A stretch of 64,000 nucleotides of DNA from Candidatus Jordarchaeales archaeon. GTDB lineage: Archaea > Asgardarchaeota > Jordiarchaeia > Jordiarchaeales > Freyrarchaeaceae. Each line of letters opens with the position of its first letter. Within the stretch, counting starts at the first letter, position 1. The stretch spans positions 931,636 to 995,635 of the forward strand of contig JAWAHN010000001.1 of NCBI GenBank assembly GCA_038889235.1, read 5' to 3'. Of the stretch, positions 8,691 through 15,287 are shown piece after piece. Under the pieces are notes generated by a model that saw nothing but the letters and a program-made list of their open reading frames with translations, did not search any database and was not told the DNA's origin. The position numbers and the translations under genes are program-made.

Positions 8691-9746
8691 TTACTCTGGG
8701 ACCTCCTCGATGCGAGGCAGCGCCTCTATCAAGGCCCCGTCGATTATGGGGTTTCCACCTTCCTTGAACCTGTTAGCGGCAACAAACACTGCCTGATTGC
8801 AAAGCATGCGCAGGTCACGCCCTATGCCCATCGACTTTCGCCTCAGAACCGGAATAGCATCTTCGGTGAACGGGTGTATCTCGAATGACGACTCGTCAAA
8901 CTCCTTAAGGCGGCCACTGGCCCAGTAAAGTCTCCTCCCTATGAACTCTCTAACACCCCGCTCGTCTAACGGCGCAAGCTCAATCTCCCAGCACCTATCG
9001 TAAAGGTGGGGAACACCCTCCTTGAGACCTATAACATGAGTCTTCGTTCCGGTCAAAACAAGCATGCATATCATCTCGTCCTCATCGCCTTCCTCCGCGG
9101 AGCGCTTAATAGCTTCAAGCTCCCTTTCGTCGAGCTTCATCTTCTTAATCTTGAGGAACCGTCTAAACTCGTCTTCTTCTTCGAGCACAAACCTCTTCGC
9201 ATCCTTCAGCGTCAGGTCTCCGATCTCTTTGACCTTAATGAAAACTTCAACATCGTTCTCGCCGAAATCATCTATGAATATCAAAGTAAGATATCTAGTC
9301 AAAAGATATCGAAGCATGATATCATACTTAATAAGCAAGTAAATGTCCTCAGCGTTGGCCGAGCGGGGATACGGGATCCTGAGCTTCCTAGCTAGGACCT
9401 CGGCCATCTGCTTAACGTAAAGCTTACTCTGGGAAACCATAACCGGGTAGAAGCGGTACTCAGGGTCGCCCTTCTTAGAGAGCTCCAACAAGTCCCCGTA
9501 GATCAACTCAAGAAGCGTCGTCTTACCCATCCCAGGGAACTCGCTAGTTATCAGTATGTGTCTTTCCCTAGACTTGATGTAATCATCAATTTCAACTATC
9601 ACATCGTAGGGAGCCACAAACAACTCAGGGTCGCTTAAACGCACACTCGAAAACGGGTTCCACCGCCACCCAAACAAAGAATAGTACGCATTCCTAACCT
9701 CGGCCACCGAAGGATATACACGCCCAACAGCGCCGATACGTTCCAT
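8691..9746 (-). CDS. AAA+ ATPase of the Orc/ExeA-like type, origin-linked
   Basis: P-loop ATPase of 351 residues. Walker A is ITSEFPGMGKTTLLE (about residues 65-80) and Walker B is LTLIFIDDFGEND (about 152-165). The leading GWRWNPFSSVRLSDPELFV, ahead of the P-loop, resembles the NPF segment of ExeA-like and some Orc-like archaeal ATPases. A charged insert of about 60 residues follows Walker B (KRFVLEEEDEFRRFLKIKK). Sensor-like LVLTGTKTH and a C-terminal helical lid (GIGRDLRMLCNQAVFVAA) complete an AAA+ module; no winged helix is visible. GGGGTGAGA precedes the ATG. It heads the operon with the RHH-like gene. A role in DNA segregation or origin regulation is inferred from position. Confidence 0.72.
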   Translation of the reverse strand: MERIGAVGRVYPSVAEVRNAYYSLFGWRWNPFSSVRLSDPELFVAPYDVIVEIDDYIKSRERHILITSEFPGMGKTTLLELIYGDLLELSKKGDPEYRFYPVMVSQSKLYVKQMAEVLARKLRIPYPRSANAEDIYLLIKYDIMLRYLLTRYLTLIFIDDFGENDVEVFIKVKEIGDLTLKDAKRFVLEEEDEFRRFLKIKKMKLDERELEAIKRSAEEGDEDEMICMLVLTGTKTHVIGLKEGVPHLYDRCWEIELAPLDERGVREFIGRRLYWASGRLKEFDESSFEIHPFTEDAIPVLRRKSMGIGRDLRMLCNQAVFVAANRFKEGGNPIIDGALIEALPRIEEVPE

Positions 9747-9765
9747 GAAATCTCACCCCGAAACC

Positions 9766-9792
9766 TGATATCGAAATCTGAAAAAGATATCA
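9766..9792. promoter_or_regulatory. Operator-like repeat cluster 2 upstream of the AAA+ gene
   Basis: TGATATC at 9766-9772, ATCTGA at 9776-9781 and GATATCA at 9786-9792 lie 20-46 bp upstream of the ATPase start, between a TATATC-containing possible TATA element (about 9819-9824) and the ribosome-binding site. The first two words have the same spacing as in cluster 1. The rest of the 9747-10121 intergenic stretch holds an imperfect palindrome TAATAC-N4-GTATTA at about 9849-9864 and the perfect palindrome at 10094; no gene is visible there. Confidence 0.6.
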
Positions 9793-10093
9793 GCACACAG
9801 ACATCAACACCAAAAAGCGATATACGAAAACGAAGACAAAAATGATAGTAATACACACGTATTACGAGAAGAACACAACAAGAGGAAAGGTTAGCCCCAG
9901 GGACGACGGAGAACAAAGTAGCCTTGAAAGGCGTCACAAGCCGCTGAGGGAGCCGAGAGCCACGAAGAGTTTACAAAAAAGTATACCACAAGAACTAGGC
10001 TAAAGAAAAAGGCCAAGAAAGGAGGGGGATATAAACAAGGAACACCAAGGTATTACGTTAAAAATACGAGGAAAACATGATGGTTTCCAGGGA

Positions 10094-10117
10094 TTTTTGG
10101 AACACGTGTTCCAAAAA
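10094..10117. repeat. Perfect 24-bp palindrome with core GGAACACGTGTTCC
   Basis: Five T, the core GGAACACGTGTTCC, and five A make a perfect 24-bp palindrome immediately beyond the stop codon of the 10122 gene (minus strand). Two further copies of GGAACAC-ATGTTCT occur at 10803-10816 and 10822-10835. A perfect palindrome of this size can be a dimeric-protein site or, on the minus strand, a hairpin followed by a U tract, which could also stop transcription. Confidence 0.7.
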
Positions 10118-10121
10118 ACTC

Positions 10122-10472
10122 CTACTTCTTACTCTCCTTAAGTGAGGCGTAAAGGTTGAGAAGATCAATCCAAGACTTCAGGTAACCCTTAACAAAACCA
10201 GCCTTCTGAGGAACGTTTGCGAAAAATGTCTCAGCCAGAGATTCAAGGTACTTTGCAAACCCTCTCGCTTCCTCAGCCGAAATGCCATTCACGAGGACAG
10301 CTATCAAAGAAGACCTGCTGAGCCTTTCAAGGCCAACGAGCCAACCTTTCCAGGCGAGCTCAACCCACTTATCTTTAATTTGTGCCCCCTCCAGAGTGGT
10401 TCTTGCTATTTCAATGGCCTTCTTGCGGTCACCTTCAACCAGAGCTTTAGCAAGTTCCTCGATCGCACTCAA
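10122..10472 (-). CDS. Uncharacterised helical protein inside the origin region
   Basis: Unrecognised all-helical protein of about 116 residues (IEELAKALVEGDRKKAIEIARTTL, VELAWKGWLVGLERLSRSS, YLESLAETFFANV). The start is uncertain. TTG 10472 (LSAIEELAK), with GGTTGGTGG just upstream, gives a clean helix at the N-terminus; the frame is open to a TTG at 10526. A TGATATC-type repeat cluster lies upstream (10541-10564) and a perfect palindrome directly downstream. It is co-directional with the AAA+/RHH operon and 375 bp from it. No function is assigned; the origin location suggests a plasmid-like or origin-associated accessory gene. Confidence 0.6.
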   Translation of the reverse strand: MSAIEELAKALVEGDRKKAIEIARTTLEGAQIKDKWVELAWKGWLVGLERLSRSSLIAVLVNGISAEEARGFAKYLESLAETFFANVPQKAGFVKGYLKSWIDLLNLYASLKESKK

Positions 10473-10540
10473 AACGACCACCAACCTTGTAGAAAGTATT
10501 GAGACACAACTAATTAATGTTTCCAATTGCTGATTATGAA

Positions 10541-10564
10541 ATCAGAAATCAAAATCAGATATCA
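10541..10564. promoter_or_regulatory. Operator-like repeat cluster 3
   Basis: ATCAGA at 10541-10546 and ATCAGATATCA at 10554-10564, the inverted form of the TGATATC/ATCTGA words seen at 8662 and 9766. A further ATCTGAAA is at 10673-10680, next to the AT-rich segment between ORB1 and ORB2. It lies upstream of the 10122 gene. Confidence 0.55.
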
Positions 10565-10614
10565 TCATTAGGAATCGTGACCTCTGTACAGAAACCAGAC
10601 AAGAAAGAGAGACC

Positions 10615-10634
10615 ACCCCTTCGTTTCAACTGCA
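10615..10634 (-). promoter_or_regulatory. Origin recognition box ORB1
   Basis: Read on the minus strand this is TGCAGTTGAAACGAAGGGGT, which matches the archaeal ORB pattern: a CAGTxGAAAC core followed by an AAGGGG string. ORB3 at 11286 differs from it by one base, and ORB2 at 10769 matches at 16 of 20 positions. It lies 134 bp from ORB2 in opposite orientation, with an AT-rich stretch (about 10675-10768) between them. Confidence 0.82.
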
Positions 10635-10674
10635 AATAAGCCAGAAGCCGCTTAAGTGATCAAAAGAAACATAT

Positions 10675-10768
10675 CTGAAAAAATTTATATACTTCAAACC
10701 CCCTCTTTTTTGGGGGAGAGTTTTACTTTTAAAGTTTAATTATTAAACTTTTCATAAGAGTTTTTGTC
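10675..10768. other. AT-rich segment between ORB1 and ORB2, candidate unwinding element
   Basis: About 90 bp dominated by A and T (AAATTTATATACTTC, TTTTACTTTTAAAGTTTAAT, TATTAAACTTTTCAT). It contains one GC-rich inverted repeat, CCCCC at 10699-10703 and GGGGG at 10712-10716. It is flanked by inverted ORBs, the arrangement seen at several archaeal origins. The second T-rich tract at 11380-11500 is an alternative melting site. The 10527-10833 gap holds no gene. Confidence 0.55.
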
Positions 10769-10788
10769 TCCACTGGAAACAAAGGGGT
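10769..10788 (+). promoter_or_regulatory. Origin recognition box ORB2
   Basis: TCCACTGGAAACAAAGGGGT on the plus strand: the GAAAC core plus AAAGGGGT string of archaeal ORB elements, in opposite orientation to ORB1 (10615) and ORB3 (11286). It is very close to the textbook crenarchaeal and Pyrococcus ORB sequence. Orc1/Cdc6, the expected binding protein, is encoded 1.4 kb away at 12226. Confidence 0.85.
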
Positions 10789-10802
10789 CTCTGAGTTTAT
10801 TT

Positions 10803-10835
10803 GGAACACATGTTCTAGTTTGGAACACATGTTCT
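10803..10835. repeat. Tandem palindromes GGAACACATGTTCT x2
   Basis: Two identical 14-bp near-palindromes at 10803-10816 and 10822-10835, repeating every 19 bp, overlap the end of the 10834 gene. The core matches the perfect palindrome at 10094-10117. The 19-bp spacing would place two dimers on roughly the same DNA face, which suggests a cooperative protein-binding site rather than only a transcription stop. Confidence 0.65.
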
Positions 10836-11190
10836 AAATATCCTCCTCTCCCGATATTACAAAAACGCGACACTTCACTATGTCTTTATACCTCCTGAAG
10901 AAGGCGTTGAAGATTGCTGCGTGCTCGTCTCGAACCAGTATCGCGCTGTCTCCTGCTCTCTCACAGTCGTATGTCTCTACGAGGCCTTTTTTCTCTTTCT
11001 TCATTACTTTTCCGTCTTTGTTCCTCCAGGTATATGTGTAGCCGAAGAGTTCCTTGAAGAATTTTATTCTACGTGGGTCGTTTGACATTCCTTCTTTCAC
11101 GTCGTAGACGTATATCCTCAATTTTGCTCCCCTCTTTTGAGGGTATCTTTGTTTCTTAAAGTAAGCTTGTATTTCCAAGGTTTTCTTCAA
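10834..11190 (-). CDS. Uncharacterised basic protein between ORB2 and ORB3
   Basis: Unrecognised 118-residue, lysine/arginine-rich protein (MKKTLEIQAYFKKQRYPQ; YTWRNKDGKVMKKEKKG), probably mixed alpha/beta, ending in a hydrophobic strand (IVKCRVFVISGEEDI). It is encoded inside the origin region, between two inverted ORBs. GTTAAC repeats lie 9-25 bp upstream of its start (11199, 11210), so it may be controlled by whatever binds them. The basic character would suit a nucleic-acid-binding role; nothing more can be said. Confidence 0.6.
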   Translation of the reverse strand: MKKTLEIQAYFKKQRYPQKRGAKLRIYVYDVKEGMSNDPRRIKFFKELFGYTYTWRNKDGKVMKKEKKGLVETYDCERAGDSAILVRDEHAAIFNAFFRRYKDIVKCRVFVISGEEDI

Positions 11191-11198
11191 ATTAACAT

Positions 11199-11558
11199 GT
11201 TAACAAAGTGTTAACGTGTTTACTTTCTCTGTTTGTGCTGAGGATTTTCTACATAAATGAAGCAAAAAATCGTGTGTTTAAGTTAACCCCTTTGTTTCAA
11301 CTGCAGCAAAAAATCTTGGGACTTCCTTTCTTTATTTGACGTTAACAATTTTTGTTAATTTTCTTTTGCCAAAAACAGTGGAAAAAACTATTTTTTTACT
11401 TTTTTCAGGTAATTTTTTTCTTTATTGGTGTTAACGTTTGTTTTTTCGCCGTTTTTTTCTTTTTCGCTATTTTTCTTTCTTTTTGTCTTTTCTTGCTGTT
11501 CTTGGTTAACAAGTTAGTAGTGTTAACTTGTTTCACATTTTTGACTTTTAGCGTTAAC
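11199..11558. repeat. GTTAAC repeat array with T-rich tracts (origin-associated)
   Basis: Eight exact GTTAAC hexamers start at 11199, 11210, 11282, 11341, 11430, 11505, 11522 and 11553 within 360 bp, plus a near match at 11354. Several share a flanking GT on the left (GTGTTAACGTG, GGTGTTAACGTTT). Between about 11380 and 11500 the plus strand is almost pure T with few C and G, a strong strand asymmetry. The 11191-11617 gap holds no convincing gene. The array lies between ORB3 and the winged-helix/Orc1 genes and may be an initiator or regulator binding array. Confidence 0.75.
11286..11305 (-). promoter_or_regulatory. Origin recognition box ORB3
   Basis: Read on the minus strand this is TGCAGTTGAAACAAAGGGGT, one base different from ORB1 and in the same orientation. 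It overlaps the GTTAAC at 11282-11287, so an Orc1/Cdc6 site and the unknown repeat-binding factor would compete or cooperate here. Confidence 0.83.
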
Positions 11559-11617
11559 TGAGGTTGGTGTGCTTTGTACCTGCTGCTTCCCGTAATAGAT
11601 AAAGATATATATGTCGT

Positions 11618-12142
11618 ATGCGGAGATTTAACTTGCCTCGTTTCCGGTGGAAGGCGCGCCAGTTGGGGGCCCTATTAGTGAGACGCTATAAGATAGAGAT
11701 AGTTGATAGTGAACGCAATCTGAAGGCTACTTTAACTCTTGAGGGTGATGTGTCCCCCCAGCTGGCAGCATCTCTTGTGGAGGAGCTCTCCGAGAAGCTT
11801 TCTAGAGGTGAGATTGTAGAGGAGGTTCCTGAGGGCGGTGCGTCAGAGGCCGGTGCTGGGGTTTTCCCTGACCCTGAGAACCTTTCTATGAAGGATAAGT
11901 TTGAGCTTTTGTTGTTGAAGTATTTCCAATATGGGTGGTTTACCTCTACTGATGTCCATGAGCAGTTTACCCGTGTTTTTGGCAAGACTTCTTTGAGCGT
12001 GGTGTCTACGTACTTGGCGAGGCTTTACAGCGAAGGTTTCCTGGAACGTAAGGGGACAAAGAAGCAGTACTACTACCGGCTCAAGGAGAGCGTTAGGGTT
12101 AAAGCTGCTGGATTTGGTGAGCTTCTTCAGCTGCTCCCGTGA
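11618..12142 (+). CDS. Winged-helix DNA-binding protein next to the origin
   Basis: A 174-residue protein. The N-terminus is basic (MRRFNLPRFRWKARQLGALLVRRY), then a short beta-rich segment to about residue 60, an acidic linker, and a C-terminal winged helix at about 95-165 (MKDKFELLLLKYFQYGWFTSTDVHEQF, SLSVVSTYLARLYSEGFLERKG, YYYRL wing). It lies 84 bp upstream of and co-directional with orc1/cdc6 and directly after the GTTAAC array, so it is a good candidate for the array-binding protein. AAAGATATATATG at 11602-11614 resembles a TATA element but is very close to the ATG. Not a family I can name. Confidence 0.7.
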   Translation: MRRFNLPRFRWKARQLGALLVRRYKIEIVDSERNLKATLTLEGDVSPQLAASLVEELSEKLSRGEIVEEVPEGGASEAGAGVFPDPENLSMKDKFELLLLKYFQYGWFTSTDVHEQFTRVFGKTSLSVVSTYLARLYSEGFLERKGTKKQYYYRLKESVRVKAAGFGELLQLLP

Positions 12143-12225
12143 GCTGTCCTTTTTTAAGCCTGTGTTTTTAGCGTAATATCAATGGATATATTTCTTGGCT
12201 GTCAAGCTTAATTCGCCTCTGCTTC

Positions 12226-13497
12226 TTGTGGAAGCGGGAGAAATGGGTGGTCTGCTTGGACGAGCGCCCTCTTGAGAAGCTGTTCGAAAGGTTTCTTTCG
12301 ACCAAGATATTCAAGAACCGTGACGTGTTAAGTCACACTTATGTGCCTGACGAGTTGCCTCACCGCGACGAGCAAATAGAGAAAGTTGGTTTGATTCTTG
12401 CCTCCGCTTTGAAGGGTGGGACGCCTTCGAACGTTTTCATATATGGTAAGACTGGTACTGGGAAGACTGCTGTTGTGCGGTTTGTCCTCAAGCACCTTGT
12501 AGCTAAGTGTCATGAGCTTAATGTGCCCGCCCCCATACCTGCATATCTTAACTGTAGGATTGTTAACACTAACTACCGGGTTTTGGCCCGGCTTTGCTCT
12601 TACCTTGGAGTTGAGGTTCCATTTACCGGTCTGCCCACCGATGAAGTCTACAACAGGTTTAGGGATGCTCTTGACAGCAGGGACGTGTTAATGATAATCG
12701 TGTTAGATGAGGTTGAACGTTTGGTTGAAAGAGATGGAAGTAACGTTCTCTACGACCTGACCCGAATGAATCACACGGTTCTGAAACGGGCGCGCGTCAG
12801 TATAATAGGGATCACAAATGACCTGACGTTTAAGGACAACCTTGACCCCCGTGTGTTGAGCAGTTTGGGAGAGGAAGAGCTTGTATTCCCGCCTTACACC
12901 GCCGCTGAGCTTAGAGACATTCTTTGGCAGAGGGCCCAGCTTGCCTTTAGGGAGGATGCTCTCGACGGTCCGGGTGTCATAAACTTGTGTGCTGCTATTG
13001 CCGCCAAGGAGCATGGGGACGCTCGCCGTGCCTTGGACCTTTTGAGGGTTGCAGGGGAGATAGCTGAACGTGAAGGGGCCGCAAAGGTCACAGAGGAGCA
13101 CGTGAGGGCTGCTCAACGTGTCATAGAGCGCGACCACCTAACAGAGGCGTTGAGGACTTTACCCATGCACTCTAAGCTCGTGCTTTACACTATTTTTGAA
13201 CTGACTAGGCAGGGTAAGGGCAAGGCTAGGACGGGGGACATTTACAATTATTATTCGAGCATTTGCAAGCGCTCTAACATTGAGCCTTTAACTCAGAGGA
13301 GGGTTAGTAGCCTGATAAACGAGCTCGACATGTTAGGGGTTATTGTGGCGCACCTTAAAAGCAGGGGACGTCATGGTCTGTCGAAAGAGGTAAGACTTAA
13401 CGTTCCAGTTGGTCAAGTCAAACAGGTCTTGGAGGAAGACCCCCTCATAAAGAGGCTTGCGTCGCTGGGTGATTTATCTTCTTTTCTTCAAGCTTAG
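12226..13497 (+). CDS. cdc6: Orc1/Cdc6 replication initiator
   Basis: AAA+ initiator that binds ORB elements and loads MCM. Over 423 residues the order is: N-terminal region with DELPHRDEQIEKVG, the family lead-in; Walker A YGKTGTGKTAVV (about 73-84); Walker B MIIVLDEVERL (about 155-165); sensor 1 IIGITNDL; sensor 2 HGDARRALDLLRVA (about 265-278); and a C-terminal winged helix (about 310-400, HSKLVLYTIF and RRVSSLINELDMLGVI). The start is TTG. It follows the winged-helix gene and converges on DP1 with a 4-bp overlap. The three ORBs lie 0.9-1.6 kb upstream, as expected for an archaeal oriC. Confidence 0.95.
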   Translation: MWKREKWVVCLDERPLEKLFERFLSTKIFKNRDVLSHTYVPDELPHRDEQIEKVGLILASALKGGTPSNVFIYGKTGTGKTAVVRFVLKHLVAKCHELNVPAPIPAYLNCRIVNTNYRVLARLCSYLGVEVPFTGLPTDEVYNRFRDALDSRDVLMIIVLDEVERLVERDGSNVLYDLTRMNHTVLKRARVSIIGITNDLTFKDNLDPRVLSSLGEEELVFPPYTAAELRDILWQRAQLAFREDALDGPGVINLCAAIAAKEHGDARRALDLLRVAGEIAEREGAAKVTEEHVRAAQRVIERDHLTEALRTLPMHSKLVLYTIFELTRQGKGKARTGDIYNYYSSICKRSNIEPLTQRRVSSLINELDMLGVIVAHLKSRGRHGLSKEVRLNVPVGQVKQVLEEDPLIKRLASLGDLSSFLQA

Positions 13498-15029
13498 TCG
13501 CCTGTAAAATCTAGCTGAGTTATTTTAAAGTCCTTGAGGTTTATTATGTAGGGCTTTCCGGGCGTTGGAACTAGTCCCATTGATTTCTGGTAGTTTGTTT
13601 GCTCCTGGAAGGTGCCTGCGTTTATCACGGTTACTCCCCGATATACATCTTGTCCGTTTACATGAATGTGTCCGCAGTGTAGTATGTCGGGTACTCGTTC
13701 AATTACTAGGAGGTCTAGTGGTTCGGGAGCTATAGGCGTTGATCCGTAGATTGGTGCTAAGTGTCTCCCTCTGAGAAGTTCGATCATGGCTTTCTCCGGG
13801 TGGTGCTGGTCTAGGGACAATGCTGTTATCACGTCGTTTAACGAGTCTCCGTGGAAACACAGTACCTCGACACCATGTATTTTAAAGTGTGCTGGGTCTC
13901 CAAGCATTTCAACTCCTATTTCGTAAAGCGGTTCGCCGTACTCTTTTGGTATTGCCGGCTGGGGGAGTGCTTGTCTCGTCGCGTCGTGTCCGCCTGGTAT
14001 AGCTATTATCTTCACGTGGTCCGGTACGTTTTCGAGGTATTTTGCTGCCATCTTGTACTGTGAATAAAGTTCCCTGACGACGAGTTCTTCTTCCTGATCC
14101 GGGTAGACTCCCACACCATCGACTATGTCGCCGCCAATCACCAAATATTTGACTTGTCTGGCGAGAGCTCTGCTTTTCTCGTCACCTCTCTTCCCCTGCA
14201 GCCACTCCAGGAATCTTAAGAAGGGTTTTTCCATGAATTTCTTGCTGCCAAAGTGCGTGTCCGAGATGAAAACTGCTATCACAGGGTCTGCTGCCCTCCT
14301 AGGGGTGTGGTCAAAGGGTATGTCCGGCCAAAGTACGTTGTCTGCTACGACATACGATCCGTTGCTCTTACCTTCGACACAAATCACCTGGTCTAGCATC
14401 AAGTTTCGCACTTTTTCTGCCAAACTGCTTGGAACTAGGACACTTACTGCTCCTTCATCATCCTCTAGCTCTATTACCATGGAACGGTTGCGCGTCTTTG
14501 AAATCTCTTTGACTATTCCTATTATTCTGACATCCCTGCCGCTCTTTCCAACCTCGCTAGTCTTGCACGCTCCTTTAATGTCGCCTCTTTTCAGAAGGAG
14601 GTTGCTAAGGCGCATAAACCTGTCTCTGAAATAGCTGACGAAGTCGTCTAGGGTCCCACCGGATCCTATAATGTGTGTTGGGTCCATCAGAACTTCGAAT
14701 TCTTCATCTACATCTTTGGCTGTCACTGTTGGCTCTGGCTTTAGAGTTGGCTCTGGTTTTGAAACCGGTTGTGGTGTTGGTTCCTTATTGATTTTCTCGG
14801 CTTTGGCCGTCTTCGGCGCAGTTTCCTTACCGGTAGGCGTTATGAGTTTCTTCACGTCGTCTTCTGTTAGAACAAGTGTTCCAGTCATCTGCTTAACTCT
14901 GCTTATTACAGAAGACGCTAAGTCCGAGTTGAGCGTCAATAAAATTTTTAACGCCCCAGGTGTGATCTGCACTCCTGCCTCTAATAGTTCTTTAACTGTT
15001 TTCTTCGCAGCCTGCAATGTGCTCGTCAA
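13494..15029 (-). CDS. polB: DNA polymerase D small subunit (DP1)
   Basis: Exonuclease/regulatory subunit of the archaeal replicative polymerase PolD. Over 511 residues: N-terminal helical domain (about 1-60); a proline/lysine-rich linker (about 65-115); an OB fold (about 165-235, GIVKEISKTRNRSMVIELED); then a calcineurin-like phosphodiesterase domain with AVFISDTHFGSK, VIGGDIVDGVG, IAIPGGHDA, CFHGDSL and HCGHIHVNG. These carry the metal ligands expected for an active 3'-5' exonuclease. The start is TTG. Proximity to cdc6 and the origin mirrors the Pyrococcus oriC neighbourhood. The large subunit DP2 is not in the window. Confidence 0.94.
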   Translation of the reverse strand: MTSTLQAAKKTVKELLEAGVQITPGALKILLTLNSDLASSVISRVKQMTGTLVLTEDDVKKLITPTGKETAPKTAKAEKINKEPTPQPVSKPEPTLKPEPTVTAKDVDEEFEVLMDPTHIIGSGGTLDDFVSYFRDRFMRLSNLLLKRGDIKGACKTSEVGKSGRDVRIIGIVKEISKTRNRSMVIELEDDEGAVSVLVPSSLAEKVRNLMLDQVICVEGKSNGSYVVADNVLWPDIPFDHTPRRAADPVIAVFISDTHFGSKKFMEKPFLRFLEWLQGKRGDEKSRALARQVKYLVIGGDIVDGVGVYPDQEEELVVRELYSQYKMAAKYLENVPDHVKIIAIPGGHDATRQALPQPAIPKEYGEPLYEIGVEMLGDPAHFKIHGVEVLCFHGDSLNDVITALSLDQHHPEKAMIELLRGRHLAPIYGSTPIAPEPLDLLVIERVPDILHCGHIHVNGQDVYRGVTVINAGTFQEQTNYQKSMGLVPTPGKPYIINLKDFKITQLDFTGD

Positions 15030-15204
15030 AGCCCCCGCCCAGCTTAACCTCCTAGATCGGCGTGCTATAAATCTTTGTATATTCCTTCCCAGAATGGGAG
15101 ACTTTCATTCCAACGCAGCGTATGTACTTTGTTTATGACTTTGGTCTATTCTCCTTGTTTTTAGATGGTTTGAAAATATTGTTTGACATTTGTGGGTCGC
15201 ATAA

Positions 15205-15215
15205 AAAATATATAA
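15205..15215 (+). promoter_or_regulatory. TATA-like element for the AbrB/PhoU gene
   Basis: AAAAATATATAATG in the divergent gap between DP1 and the AbrB/PhoU gene. Transcription starting about 25 bp further on would give a leader of roughly 50 bases before GTG 15288. The rest of the 15030-15287 gap shows nothing else clear. Confidence 0.5.
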
Positions 15216-15287
15216 TGTCTGTAAGTATGATGTTTTCGAATAGAACTATTGAATGATGTGTGGAACTCGGTAAAGGGGGTTCAGTGT

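Noticed and set aside
9635..9937. 100-codon minus-strand open frame overlapping the start of the AAA+ gene
   Set aside because: Overlaps the well-supported ATPase gene in another frame and has an unusual, cysteine/arginine-rich composition; it is a shadow frame.
10803..10835. Similarity of the GGAACA-N3-TGTTCT palindrome to eukaryotic steroid response elements
   Set aside because: Chance resemblance; irrelevant in archaea. Kept only as a palindrome.
11352..11561. 69-codon open frame rich in phenylalanine in the T-rich origin segment
   Set aside because: It exists only because the plus strand is nearly all T; composition is not protein-like and no start context is seen. Treated as non-coding origin DNA.
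7697..12142. Integrated plasmid or virus
   Set aside because: The orphan genes are plasmid-like, but no integrase, att duplication, capsid or conjugation gene is seen, and the neighbouring Orc1-DP1 pair and ORBs fit a chromosomal origin.
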